Positions 47,670 through 60,000 of a stretch of DNA of 64,000 nucleotides are shown piece after piece. A program made the position numbers and the translations under genes. Within the stretch, counting starts at the first letter, position 1, and each line of letters opens with the position of its first letter. Under the pieces are notes generated by a model. That model saw only the letters and a program-made list of their open reading frames with translations. It searched no databases and was not told the origin of the DNA. The DNA comes from Rhinopomastus cyanomelas (taxonomy: Eukaryota > Chordata > Aves > Bucerotiformes > Rhinopomastidae). The DNA lies in contig VXBP01003481.1 in assembly GCA_013400115.1 (NCBI GenBank), forward strand, positions 157,678 to 221,677, written 5' to 3'.

Positions 47670-50600
47670 CCTAACCCTGGAAATCACTGTGGTTACAGTA
47701 CCGTAACTGTATGGCTTTGAGTCTGCACTGTTGCAGTGTCTGCACGTTGCTCAGAGGAAAGCAGTGGCTTGCACTACTCACACAAGTACAGTCTGGTCAT
47801 TTCTGTGTAGAGTCAATTCTGCTTTTCTTTCCTCATTCCAATCAGATGAGATTACCCCATCTAAACTCAAGCGATCGACAGTTAGAAAATAGTGAAGGTG
47901 AGAAATAAGTACCAGGTTGAGTGGACTCTGTAGGGAATACTGCTCGCTTAAGAAAGAGGAAGTACAGTCAGTCAACAGCCTCATCGTTCGGGAAAACAGT
48001 GCTTTGCTTGTACCTTTGAGCAGAACCCAGAAAGCACTACAGCTGAAACGTGTCCCTCTGCAAAGAGCCTGAGTAAGTTCTTAGTGCCACGTAAGTCTCA
48101 AGTGATGCGCGTGTACCTCTCTCTAAATACGGAGAGAGGCCGGCATGTGCGTACGTACCCGTCTCTGCGTACACTCGGGTGTGTGCGGGCACGTGTGCTG
48201 TGTGTGCGTGTGTTCATGCTGTGCCGAGTCTTCTGCGGAGCGTGACTTAAAACCTTACAGCAGAGCGTGACTGGAACCCACCGTGCGTGTTTAACTCCGT
48301 AGAAAGAACCTCCAAACCCTAAGCGCTGTTGACATTCTTTGAGTGTGTTTTAAGCGGCGCTCCGTCGTCGCAAACTCCGTTTGTAGGGCGGCAGGCTGCT
48401 GCAGTGTGCGCCGCAAAGTGCTGTGTTCTGCTGAGGGTCGGTTCCATGATGGTTTTATTTTCCTGACTAGGATTTATTTGATGTCTGTTCCTTGATATTA
48501 GTAGGGAAACGCAAAATGCGGTAGAATTAGCATTAGTTTGGGGAAATCCCTGATACTGGAGTTACTGAGCTATTTCTGGTTCTGTTTTACAGATGCTAAA
48601 CATGTATTGTGTGCCACTTGCAGCATTAACTACTGAAGAATTGTGGCTGTGAATTTGTGCAAATTCTTTTAACGGGCAATCTGTATGGGATTGTCTCAGG
48701 TTTTTTAACCGTTCTTTGGAGTGCTTTCTCCTCTTCATGTACAACAATCCAAGGTGCAAGATGCTTGTTACTGAACCTGGGCACAAAGGGTAGATGATGC
48801 TCTGTGCGTGTAGTACCGCTGGGTTATTTATAATCACGTAAAATCGGATCCAGATCTGTTTCTACAATGCCTTGGCGATGAGATGTTGTAGCGTCAGTCA
48901 TTTCTGGCAGTGGAGAGATGTAAGAAGATTTCTACTTCCAGCATAAAGGAGTTTGTCTCTATGATATTTTTTTAGAATTTTGGTATTTAAAGTAGATGAT
49001 TCAAAAGCAGATGTGCTAGGTCTGTGGTATTTGTGACTTGGAAGGACAGACTGACAATTTGGGCCTTAACTTGCTGGGACAGCTGTCCTGGATTGGATTG
49101 TGCTGATACGCTTCTGTTGCCAGATACAAGTTAGTTCTTCTTGTACCCACCTCCTTAAAACAGTGTGCGTTTGTGAGGAGCGCAAGGTGATTCTGTAGTA
49201 CCAAACCTACGCATGGTAATAGCCTTTTTTAAAACATACAGGTCATCTTCTTTTATGTGTAGGCCAGGCAAAAGCTGTAGTTTGACTATGTGCCGTAAGT
49301 TTTGTTTCGGTCTGCTTGGTGCCAGTGTAGCTGCTGAAAACACTGATCCTAACGCCTTTAATAAGAGCCAGTTGGTATCTTCCTTCCATTTCAAGTTAAT
49401 ATGTGTTTCTTGTGGCCCTTTACTTTTTGAAGCTTCACTGGTCGATTTTACTCAGAGCAGCTCATGTATTTTAAAGGTGTCAGTTGGTTCTTGCCAGTAT
49501 TTCTTCCTAATGCAGTATCAAGAAACAGTATTAAGGGTCCATTTCAAAGAAGGGCGCAGTTTCTTCAGTGAAGAAGCCCCAAGCCCAGAGTTCAGGCAGG
49601 CAGCTGTTTCACGCTCTGAACTCAGAGGTTCTTTTTTCTTCTTTAAACATGTTTACCGTTGGACTCCAGTTAGCGAACACACTGCTGTTAGCTTCACGTT
49701 ACCGAATTTCTGCCGTGCGAAGAGCCTGGCCGATGTTTGTTCGCGGTGCCCGTGTTAGGTCACAGAGTACCGTTTCCAAAGAGACTTAAATCACTGGATA
49801 CCTTCTGAGGATCTAAGCTGAAACAACCTTCGTTTCTCCTGTATTAAACTGACCCTGTATGTTCCCCTTCTGTAAGTCTTTTGAGTATAAGGGGGTCATT
49901 ATGTGGTTGAACTGGTATTTTTCAAACCATTTTTTAAAGTTTATTTCTTTTAGTTCTTTTCAAATGAAGATGTCTATATTTCAGGTAGCGCATTTAGTTT
50001 TGTAGTAGTTGGATTCTGGTTTTAGCTTAATAAACTGCCTCTGTAGGAAAGTAGTGAACTTCCTTCCAAGACCATCTTCAGACAAGGGAAAAACCTGATC
50101 CTTGAAGGTAGGTACTGTACGTCTCACTAAATATGGGTTGTTTCCTTTTATTTTCTAGTATTTATTACAAGTTATGAAGAGCCGTGTAACAGCTGTGACT
50201 TCTTCTGTAGGTTTCCACCAGTATTGAATTCCAAATGGTTCTAATGTGTGCTTTTGAGTCATGTTACAGACAATCTGAATTCCACTACATTTCTACTTGG
50301 CTTCAACATTCCATTCTGCTTGAATCCCGAGTCTCATTTAATTTGTATTTGTTGGAGGGCATAAATGTTACTTGTATATGACAATGCTGTCACTGTGTGA
50401 CATCCCATATGAGTTTTGATGTAGATCACATTGCACTCAATCTGCTGCGATTACGCTTGGAAAATACTGTAGTTACTAGATGCAGTGCCATTTTTTAAAA
50501 TCGGGTTTTATTTTTATTTCTTCTTTCCCTTCCCCACTAACAGGTGAGTCTATGGTTTCAAATGTGATTCTGGTCCTATAAGATAACTTGCTGAGCTCTA

Positions 50601-50757
50601 AGTCTTTTTGTTACAACTAAATAATTTTTTAAAATTTTATAATGCTGGAAATGATCAAATGCTGTTTTGTTCATTGTCAACAGTGTTGTGTTCATTTTAT
50701 GTATGTTCCTTATAAATAAGGAGCCTTCAGAAAATAAAACTATTCAAGGAGCAGATA
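47670..50757 (+). other. SLC39A10: SLC39A10 3' UTR
   Basis: About 3.1 kb follow the stop. Poly(A) signals seen are ATTAAA at 49,843, AATAAA at 50,029 and AATAAA at 50,733. The last is followed by GT-rich sequence, so cleavage is expected near 50,750-50,760. A CpG- and GT-rich patch with a short hairpin (cctctct / agagagg) lies at about 48,110-48,220. The 181-codon open frame at 49,213-49,758 has no domain signature and is most likely chance. Confidence 0.75.
50733..50738 (+). terminator. SLC39A10: distal poly(A) signal of SLC39A10
   Basis: A canonical AATAAA is followed within 40 bases by a T/G-rich element (tacttttgttggttt). It is the last signal before the convergent DNAH7 end. Confidence 0.75.
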
Positions 50758-50779
50758 CTTTTGTTGGTTTCCGTAAGGT

Positions 50780-50785
50780 TTTATT
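50780..50785 (-). terminator. DNAH7: poly(A) signal of DNAH7
   Basis: AATAAA on the minus strand (tttatt on +) lies about 100 nt after the DNAH7 stop codon, giving a very short 3' UTR. Expected cleavage is near 50,755-50,770, next to the SLC39A10 cleavage zone. Confidence 0.75.
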
Positions 50786-50885
50786 GTGCGTAAGTTAGCA
50801 CTTTAAGCTAAGTCCTGGTGATTTCCCTTTTCTATGCTGGACTGCAGGAGTGAGAGGCATCCCAGCACTGTCAGTTGCAGTAGCT

Positions 50886-51092
50886 TTATGAGTTCAGCTG
50901 ACACAGTAGCGCCACCCCTCGTCTGATCCAGTGTTCTTGCGGTTTGTCTGAAGGGAGAGTCATTGCAATGACAAAGTTGGTGGAGTGGCCCGTAGTTGAC
51001 AGGATCCCTCTTCTCTCACTGGTCTTGTACAGTGGTGCCAGGTAACTTGGTCGCCGTGGAATGTCTGCTTTCTTGGTTGGCTTTAGCCATAT
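50886..51092 (-). CDS. DNAH7: DNAH7 last exon
   Basis: It encodes 68 residues ending in GVALLCQLNS and TAA (50,888-50,886), including RPSYLAPLYKTSERRG and LSTTGHSTNFVIAMTLP, the conserved end of the dynein C-terminal domain. The acceptor is ctctactgcag. Confidence 0.96.
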   Translation of the reverse strand: MWLKPTKKADIPRRPSYLAPLYKTSERRGILSTTGHSTNFVIAMTLPSDKPQEHWIRRGVALLCQLNS

Positions 51093-54000
51093 CTGCAGTA
51101 GAGAGCAAAACAATCCCTTTTGCCTCAGGTGAAAAAGAAGGTAATTGGGACATTGCTTTCATTTGGCCAGAGTATCACAGAATCACAGAACATTAGGGAT
51201 TGGAAGGGACCTCGAGCGATCATCTAGCCCAGTCCCCCCGCCACAGCAGGATCCCCTAGATCCAGTCGCACAGGAACACATCCAGGCGGGTTTTAAACGT
51301 CTCCAGAGAAGGAGACTCCACAACCCCCCTGGGCAGCCCCTTCCAGTGCTCTGACACCCTCACTGGGAAGAAGGTCCTTCTTACATTGATGTGGAACCTC
51401 CTCTGTTCCAGCTGACACCCACTGCCCCTCATCCTATCACTAGATGACACTGAGAAGAGCCTGGCTCCATCCTCCTGACACCCACCCTTCACATTATTAT
51501 ATAAACACTAATGAGGTCACCCCTCAGTCTCCTTTTTTTCCAAGCTCAAGAGACCCAGCTCCCTCAGCCTTTCCACATAATGGAGGTGTCCTACTCCATC
51601 ATCTCTGTGGCTCTGCGCTGGACTCTGGCCAGTGGTTCTGTGTCCTTCTTGAACTGAGGGGCCCAGGACTGGACACAGTACTCCAGATGCGGTCTCACCA
51701 GGGCAGAGTAGAGGTGGAAAAGAACCAATCTCTATCTGCTAACTACCCCAGGATGCTGTTGGCCTTCTTGGCCACAAGGGCACATTGCTGGCTCATGGTC
51801 ATCCTGTGTATTTTGATATTGTTTGGTTTGTTTATTTGGGTTTTTCCAGAGAGCACTGGAAACCCGGTTCGTGTTATCTCTTTCTTGACAGATAACTTCC
51901 TTTCTCAAAATACACCACCAAACTTCCTGTCAGTGTCATCATAAGCAGAGGATTCTTAGATCCTCTTAGATAATTTATATTTCAAAACATTTCAATTAAA
52001 TTGCTTTCTTTTTTTAGAAATTACCCCTTCCTTCACGCCTAGAACTTGAGTACTCGTTCTACAGCAGTCATTGATACAGAAGGCTATAAAATGTCACCAA
52101 ACAAAGATACTGACCACAGGTACTGTGTCGTGGAGGATCTTTGGATGAGATTCTGCTAGCTTCTTGCTTTCCCTGTCCCAGCGTGCTCCATCCAAGAACA
52201 ATCCCTTAATGTAAACCCCTGGATCAATTGGAAAAGACACGGTATTACACAAAAAACCTGAAAATGTCTTCTCACAGAATCACAGAACATTAGGGATTGG
52301 AAGGGACCTCGACGGACTGTCTAGTCCAGTCCACCTGCCACAGCAGGATCACCTAGACCAAGGTGCACAGGAACATGGCCAGGTGGGTTTTAAATGTCTC
52401 CAGAGAAGGAAACTCCACACCCTCCCTGTCTTGTAGCTTTGAGCAGCAGCTAGTGCACTGCACTTTGTGAGCTGTCAGTTCACTCAGTGTGTGGGACTTC
52501 TTACCAACCTGGTGTGTTCCAAGTGATGATCAAATACCTTCTGAGCAGAGCACGGTCTTGCACTTGACTAGAATTTATCGTGATTACAATTCTGTAAAGT
52601 TTTATAAAGCTACAGAGGCTAGTGACGGGTCGTAGAATTGATGCCACTGCACAGGGCACTATTTTTACATTGTCAGCACCGCAGGTTTTGTAGGCACTAG
52701 GCACTGCCAGCTCTCACGTTTCCAGACTGGGAACAAGCAGACTGTCACTGGTTAGTCTTCACCTGTTCCATGTCTTAGTTTCAAATTGCTGCTTGCTTCT
52801 ACCTATCCAAGTGGCACACTAAAGCATTAGACAAAACAGGTAGAATGTCTTGTCAAAAGAGAGCTATTTCTGGTTTTTGTGTCCTCATAACAAAAGCACA
52901 GCCGCCGCTCCATCGGCTCTCCCAACGGAAAAAGAAAGAAGTTGCAGCGACACCTGGTTTTTGTCACATTTGCACCTGCCTTCTTGCTCTGCAGACTGAG
53001 AGCTGCAACTCCTAAATAAAACATGAGAAAGCCCCGGCAGACAACGACTTGGAACCGACTGACCCTGTGAAGTACGGAGTCTAAACAGAGGTAAGTAAAC
53101 TGTAACAAAGTGGTTTGATATAAATAGGGCTTTTCCCCACCTAGAGTGGTCCCCTTTGCACATTGTGATCATGTGGCTAAGAAAGGCATTTTTTTCTGAG
53201 GATAGTTCCAGCAGCATTACCTTGTTTCTCTACTCAGTGTTTGATAATGGGCGTAAGCTGGAACGTAGGAGGTTCCACACAAATATGAGAAGGGAACTTC
53301 TTCCCGGTGAGGGTGACAGAGCACTAGAACGGGCTGCCCAGGGGGTTTGGGGAGTCTCCTTCTCTGGAGACATTTAAAACCCGCCTGGATGTGTTCCTGT
53401 GTGACTTGGTCTAGGTGGTCCTGCTGCGTCAGGGGGACTGGACTAGATGATCTTTCGCAGGCCCTTCCAGTCCCTAATGTTCTGTGCTCTCCTTGGTTTG
53501 GGAAAACGGGCATCTTCAGACAACTATGCTAAAGCAATCCAGGAGGGAAAAGGCAAGCTGAACAGATCACTTGGGAAGTGTGGTTCGTTGTGGAAGGTTT
53601 GCGTTAAGGAGAGTCCTATGTGAGTGTTAGTTTGTATTTGTATGCTAATCCAGAGGTGAACTTGTCTCAGCAGTTCTTAAGGATTTAAATAGCATTTGGC
53701 CTCCTTGCTTCTTGTGCTTCTCCTGGGGAGCAGTGCAGTGTTTATGTTTTCATTAAGTTAATTGCATAGCTCCGAGCCTGCAATTAATATTATGGTCTGA
53801 ATACATCAGCAAAAGCAGACAGTCGTGTCATGCGTTTCCTTACCATCTTCAGGAGCAATTTGATATTCCTTATCCTCTAGCACTTCATAGTCAAAATCCA
53901 GTAGGTCTATCGGAATGGAGTATTTTCTGGCATAGTTCTGCAGGGCAGCTGTTAAGAAGGCTTGAGTGAAGAAGAATCCTGAAAGCCAGAAGACGGGTGG

Positions 54001-57000
54001 AGTTCCGTTTTCATACCACAGCTGCAGCAGCAGGAGAGAGAGAAGGGGAACAGAAAAAAGCCTGGCTTTTAGTTTGTGTGCTCTGTAGAAAAGCAGGTAT
54101 CTTGTAGTGTGCAAGAAGAAATAATTCCTCCCTTTGCAAATGCAGAATTGTCTGTTTTCTGAAACAGGTGGAACTTTGGAAGGCTGGGACATAATTTTAC
54201 ATGAGCACTAGATTCTGGTTTTTAAAAGGAAAGGCAAAAAAGTACAGTCAAGCAGAACAAACCAGCAAAAAAACCCCAAGACTGTTTCCTGGAAGTAGCT
54301 CTCTTGTGTGGGTGACTTGGTGGGACTAGATGTGCACCATTCTCGCAGGTTCATCACGTGGGTGCCCAGGTGTGTTCAGCCATCACCTGTGTTTCTCTGT
54401 GCAAAGGACAGGTTGTTGTACTTGAAGGGTCAAAGTCACGCATTCTAAGAGCGTACAGCTAGTTGAAGTTGGGGAGGGAAGATCTCCTCACCAGGAACAC
54501 ACGTAGCCTAATTAAACTTCAGTTGATTTGAGAGGATGGGAGTTGGTTTGGGGTTTTTTTTTCTGGTCATTCTGGGGGTCGATTTTATTTCCTTATTTAT
54601 TTTAATCAACAGCTTACACTGCAGAAACCTCAGTATAAAAGATGCTTTAAAATGCCAAAATTCATATTTATAAACACTCCTGGCTAACTGAGGAGTTCCC
54701 AGCTGACTGGAGATTAGCAAATAGAATGCCCATCTCCAAGAAGGGCTGGAAGGAGAAGCCTGGGAACTCTGGGCCTGTCAGCCTGACCTTGGTGCCAGGG
54801 AAGGTGATGAGGAAGGCCATCCTGAGTGCCATCACACTGCACCTATAGGACAACCAGCTGATCAGGCTTCATGAAGGGCAGGACCTGCCTGACTCGCCTG
54901 ATCTCCTCCTGCAAGGTCACCCACCTAGTGGATGAGGGAGGGGCTGTGGACATTGTCTGTCCACACTCAGGAAAGCCTTGCACATTCCTTCTCACAGCAT
55001 TCTCCTTCAGAAAGCACCACCAGATCTACAGGCAGTTTAAGAGGCCCACGGTAACTTTACTTCCAAAGGCAAATTCTGCCCTGCATGAATTCTGAGGTTC
55101 CTTACGAGCTGTAGGGATGTGCTGAGATGCAGCACTTTGTTAGGTGCTGTGATGAGCAAACAGCTGCATGAAACATGCACAAATGAACTCAACATTACCT
55201 CTCGGTTACTCAGGGGAGGTAATTCGTGTGTGTGTTCACTTGTGGAGATGTCAGCTGACGTCAGCAGGCAAAAAGAGTAAGTGGCATCGGGCAACTACGT
55301 CCTTGGGAAGTGCTCACCTGTAAGAACGTCAGTCTGTTAAGGAAGTCGGTCACGTAGCTGCCCAGAGGCTTAAGGCTTGGGTAAGACTTCTTCATCCATA
55401 GCGCTGGGATTTTGCCGTTCAGTATGCTGTTCACCACTTCCTCTAGATCCGCAGACATCACCACGAGCCCCTGGAAGAAATTCAGAGGGGAGGATGTCAG
55501 AATGCCCAGCAGGCTTGCTTTAACCGTTAAAAGACAGCACAGCCCAACGGCTGCTACGAACTTCTGGCTTCACAGATGCCTCAGAGGCCGAGTCTAGCCA
55601 CGTGCCTGTACAGGCTGCCTTCAGCTCACCTTGATTGCTCTCTGGATGTTCACGCAGGAGTCCCGTATTGTCTGCAACAATGTGTTAAAGCGTCCCATCT
55701 CTTGGACAAGCACGGTATTCATGCTTTGAGTGTACGTGGTTGGGTATTTTCTCATAGCTGACTGAATGTCAAAATTGGGAGGGAGTTTGCTAAGGATGTC
55801 ACTTGTGACCTCAAGAACAATTTCGTCAGTGGATTTTGCACCACCACCAAACGCCTGAGACTGGAGAGAGACAAAAGGAGAGAGGAGCACAGAGCTGTTC
55901 AACAGGCATCGTTTAAAAGAAACTTACCATCATAACGCTTCCCCTGTGACTGAAATTAGCTCCAGAATTTCATACATTGTGAAGCTGAAAGTTGTTACAA
56001 GCTTCGGGGAGTAGAAGATAGGTAAACTGACTACACACGTTCACAGAAGACTTGTTTCCTTTGGAAGACAGTCAGGAAAAATACAAACAAATACAGACTT
56101 ATAAGATTCTTAATGGGAACAGTAATTTCACCAGAATGGTGACATAAAATACTGAGGTACAGTAAGAACTGGAAAAAATACCCGTACGTATTAATGTGCA
56201 GGGAGTAGAAAGTTAGGGCAAGATGGTGCACGACCTTTGCTCTTTCCATACCTGTGTAAGAAGAATGTTGTCAAACAACAGTTGTGTTTCTGACTGATCC
56301 TTGGTAATATCAGCGTTCGCATTCATGCCAAATATCTCTGGGGAAGGATTTAATGGAAGTGTCTTTGTGTAGTCGATGTAGCTTTGGTACTGAAACGAGA
56401 GAAAAGAACACGATACCCCAAAGGAGAGGGACAGGCTGCAAGCTCTAGCTCAGAACCGCCGCTAGCTTGCCTGGTGTGATGAATACAGCATGTAAATTAA
56501 GGTACAAAAGGTAATACAGGGGACTGGCTGTGCCCCACAAACTTCTTTGGCCCATCCTCTTACCCTGAAATCAGGCTTGGATTTGCTTAAATGGTTTTGA
56601 CAGCTGTTGGACAGTCTCTTGGAAAAAAAAAAAAGATACCTGGTGCAAGGGGTCCACTGCCCACTGTTTGCCAAGCATCCAAATGTGTTTTGCTGATGTG
56701 GAATTAAATCCCCTGTATTCTGAATTAAACTGATTACTTTGACCTTTCCACCCCCAGCAGATGAGATCTACTAACTCTCTTAAGCCTATGTGATGCTGCT
56801 GGTAACTTCAGCAGGCTGTGCTTGTCCCTTACCGTCCCCTAAGTGTGCTGAGTCACGAAGAACAAAGCCAACTTAGGTGGCAGTAGTTGGGCTGGCATTT
56901 TTAGGTCAGTTCCTTTTTTCAGATGTCACTGAAACAAGCTCTAATGAAACGTAGGAAGTGAACAGAAGCGGACAGCACTGGAGGTAACAGGTACACGCCA

Positions 57001-60000
57001 ACGTCCGTCAACAGAGACGCAGCACAAGCTGCCGATAAATCTGTTTTTCTGGGATACTTACATCTCCCTCAGGGGGGGCGAAATAAAGGCCACTTGGATC
57101 AAATTTGTAGTCTGCATTTGTGATGATTTCCGTGGAAAAGAATATATCTAGAACACTGCGGAGCGTACGCCGATCCCAGTCATCAGTGACTCTGCCGCCG
57201 TAGTTGCATTCTCCAGTCATATAGCGAAGAGCGTCATACGGCACCTCCTGAAAGAAAGCCAGCCAGCGCTCTGAGCAGCAGCTTGCACTTGTCCGGACAG
57301 TCGTCCTGGTAGCATCATCACTGGTTTGAAATGCGCATTGCAAGGTTTAGAAGCTGTTACTGCCAGCTCGTGCTTCTACCATTGATCTCCTGAGCTCAGG
57401 ATTTGTTATTATTTTAAGAAATAAAATCAGATCTGCTTGGGAGAAGCTGGGCTCCTCTTAGGTGCAAATTATGACTGGTAAGAGACACACTACAGGAAGC
57501 CAGGGCAAGAGTGAGTGATGTGCTAAGAACTGCGATAAAGCAATCCAGCTGAAAGAAAAGTACCAAGAAATGTGTTCACTGCATACAAGTGACCTTTGAG
57601 GAAGAAAAGACAGGTTTCTGTCCCTTTTAGGCACTACGTGTGCTCTAACGGGAGCACAGTCTCCCTTAGCCTTCCCTTCACTCTCCAGCAGGAAAGAAAT
57701 ACCTCCACAAAGCCTCCAGCTAAATCATAACAGATTCTGGCTAGAGTGGGCTGCTCGGGAAGCTGGGATGTAAGGAACTGTCATGTACTGCTAGCAAATT
57801 CCAGAGAGGCTTCCACCAAACACCGCCTCACGCTGCGCACAGGAAAGGAGCCATTATCCGCCAAATTTACACAAAGAGAGCAAGGTTGTTATTAACCTGC
57901 AATGATAGCATCATCCCCATCATCGAGTAAATCACAGTCAGCAATTAGGGTTTATGCTTGCATCCATCTAGTAATTTACAGTTTGCAGTAACATTGCTAA
58001 AGCTGAACCGGCAGCTCCTACGTAGAGTCGGTGCGAGTCCAACGAATCAAGGAACTGCATGGAACAAACGCCGCTCTGTGTTCCGTGGCCGATTTGTAAT
58101 CTCAGAGTTCCTCATGAGTTGTATACTGACAGTTTTAGAAGGAATGGCTAGCGGTACTGTGAGTAGACCTTGGGTTCTAGATCCCTGCTGCCACTAAACT
58201 GGTGCCTGCATTGTAGGGTGCACTAGCAGTTCTCAACAAGGCAAACGAGGACCAGTGACCACTGTGAGCAGTCGCCGTACCTCGTACTGGTCAAGGAAGA
58301 TACGCAGCTGCTGCACACTGATGCGCAGGTCAGTCTCGTTGAATTCATAAGGAATGTTCCAGCCCAACGGGCCAAAGTTCCGCCTTTCTTGCACCAGCGC
58401 GTGGAAAAAGCAGAGGCCGTACAGCAGCGTCTTGAACTCAGCCTGAAAATCAAATGCGACACCATTACTAATTCATGTCTGGGTTGTACTGTGGACCGAT
58501 TCCTTTTTGCTCACATCTTGCACAGTAGTGCAGTCTCTGAGTCAGTCAACACCCACATCTCCTGGGAGGGTAGCATAACGTTTATGGGTCAGGGCTAGCT
58601 GCTTCTTGACATACAAAGGCCCTTATCGGGAAGGAATCAAATTGTCAGAAGCATCAGTCCTAAACAGGCCCTTAAATCAGAGCCTATATAAGCTTAAGGA
58701 TTATATATAAAGATATATCCTTGTGTGATTTATATATGTCACACATACAACTGTGCACGAGCCCCAGTCCCTATGAATTGCCTTTTTACAACATTGTGTT
58801 CCTACTTCATGTAGGAACTTCTGTCTTGTTGCATAGTCTTGTTCATCTCAGACTGTTAGCAAAGCCTATGGCCTCACTCAGAAGAACTACACTCGTTACA
58901 GAAAAGGAACGTGAAATATACTTGCAAACAGATGACTAACTGTGAGATGTGGTTAAGATTTTTCCTGGTCTTTTTTTTTTAACTAGAGAGCTGTGTCATT
59001 AACACCAGACCAAAACAAAAAAAGCTCAGTTGAAGATGTAAGAGACAAGCAATCATAAAAATTAAAATCACTTCAATAGTACCAGTGAACAAAACCAGAT
59101 ACCGGTTTATTTTGGGAGGGTTGTGTTTTTTTTACCCCTAGAGACCATCTACAGTCATCAGAGGCTGCTTTATCACAGAATCACAGAACATCAGGGATTG
59201 GAAGGGACCTCGAAAGATCATCCAGTCCAGTCCCCCTGCCACAGCAGGATCACCTAGACCAAGTCGCACAGGAACACATCCAGGTGGGTTTTAAAGGTCT
59301 CCAGAGAAGGAGACTCCACAACCCCCCAAGCAGCCCCTTCCAGTGCTCTGTCACCCTCACTGTGAAGAAGTTCCTTCTTATATTGATGTGGAGTCTCCTG
59401 TGTTCCAGCTTACACCCATTGCTCCTTGTCCTATCACTAGAAGCCACTGAGAAGAGCCCAGCTCCATCCTCCTGACACCCTCCCTTATCAGTCTTACGAA
59501 GTTACAGTTCAACGTTACTTAACAGATTTGCTGCAGCTGTTGAAAAATTCAGGATCAGATATTGGATCCATCAGGTATGAACGAATTATATTGGCTCGTA
59601 AGCCTTTTGGTGGTTCATTAGTCATCTTCACCCCACTCTGAAGGACCGACACCGGGAACGTGGCAGATGGGTAACTGGTGAGCCACAGTCGGAAATCTGG
59701 GTGTGTTGTTTCAGGGTTTAGTTCCTACAACGAACACATATAGAAGACACAATTGATTAAATCTGCATCAGTGGTGTTGCTATTGAAGCAATTAACTTTT
59801 TTAAAGTGGAAAAATATACCAGTTCAAAGTTTAATTTCATAGATGCTTGGATGTGACTATAGTGGAAGTTCCAGTTATGAATGACAACTGCCCTTCCACA
59901 GCTGGTGTGTTTTTATTCAAAACTTTAGTCTTTTGAACGAAAATTTGTCCTCTCTGCATGTCTGTGTGATATGTGAACAAAACCAAGCGCAGGCTTTGTA

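Noticed and set aside
49213..49758. A 181-codon + frame in the SLC39A10 3' UTR
   Set aside because: It has no recognisable domain, splice context or family resemblance, and it lies wholly in untranslated sequence.
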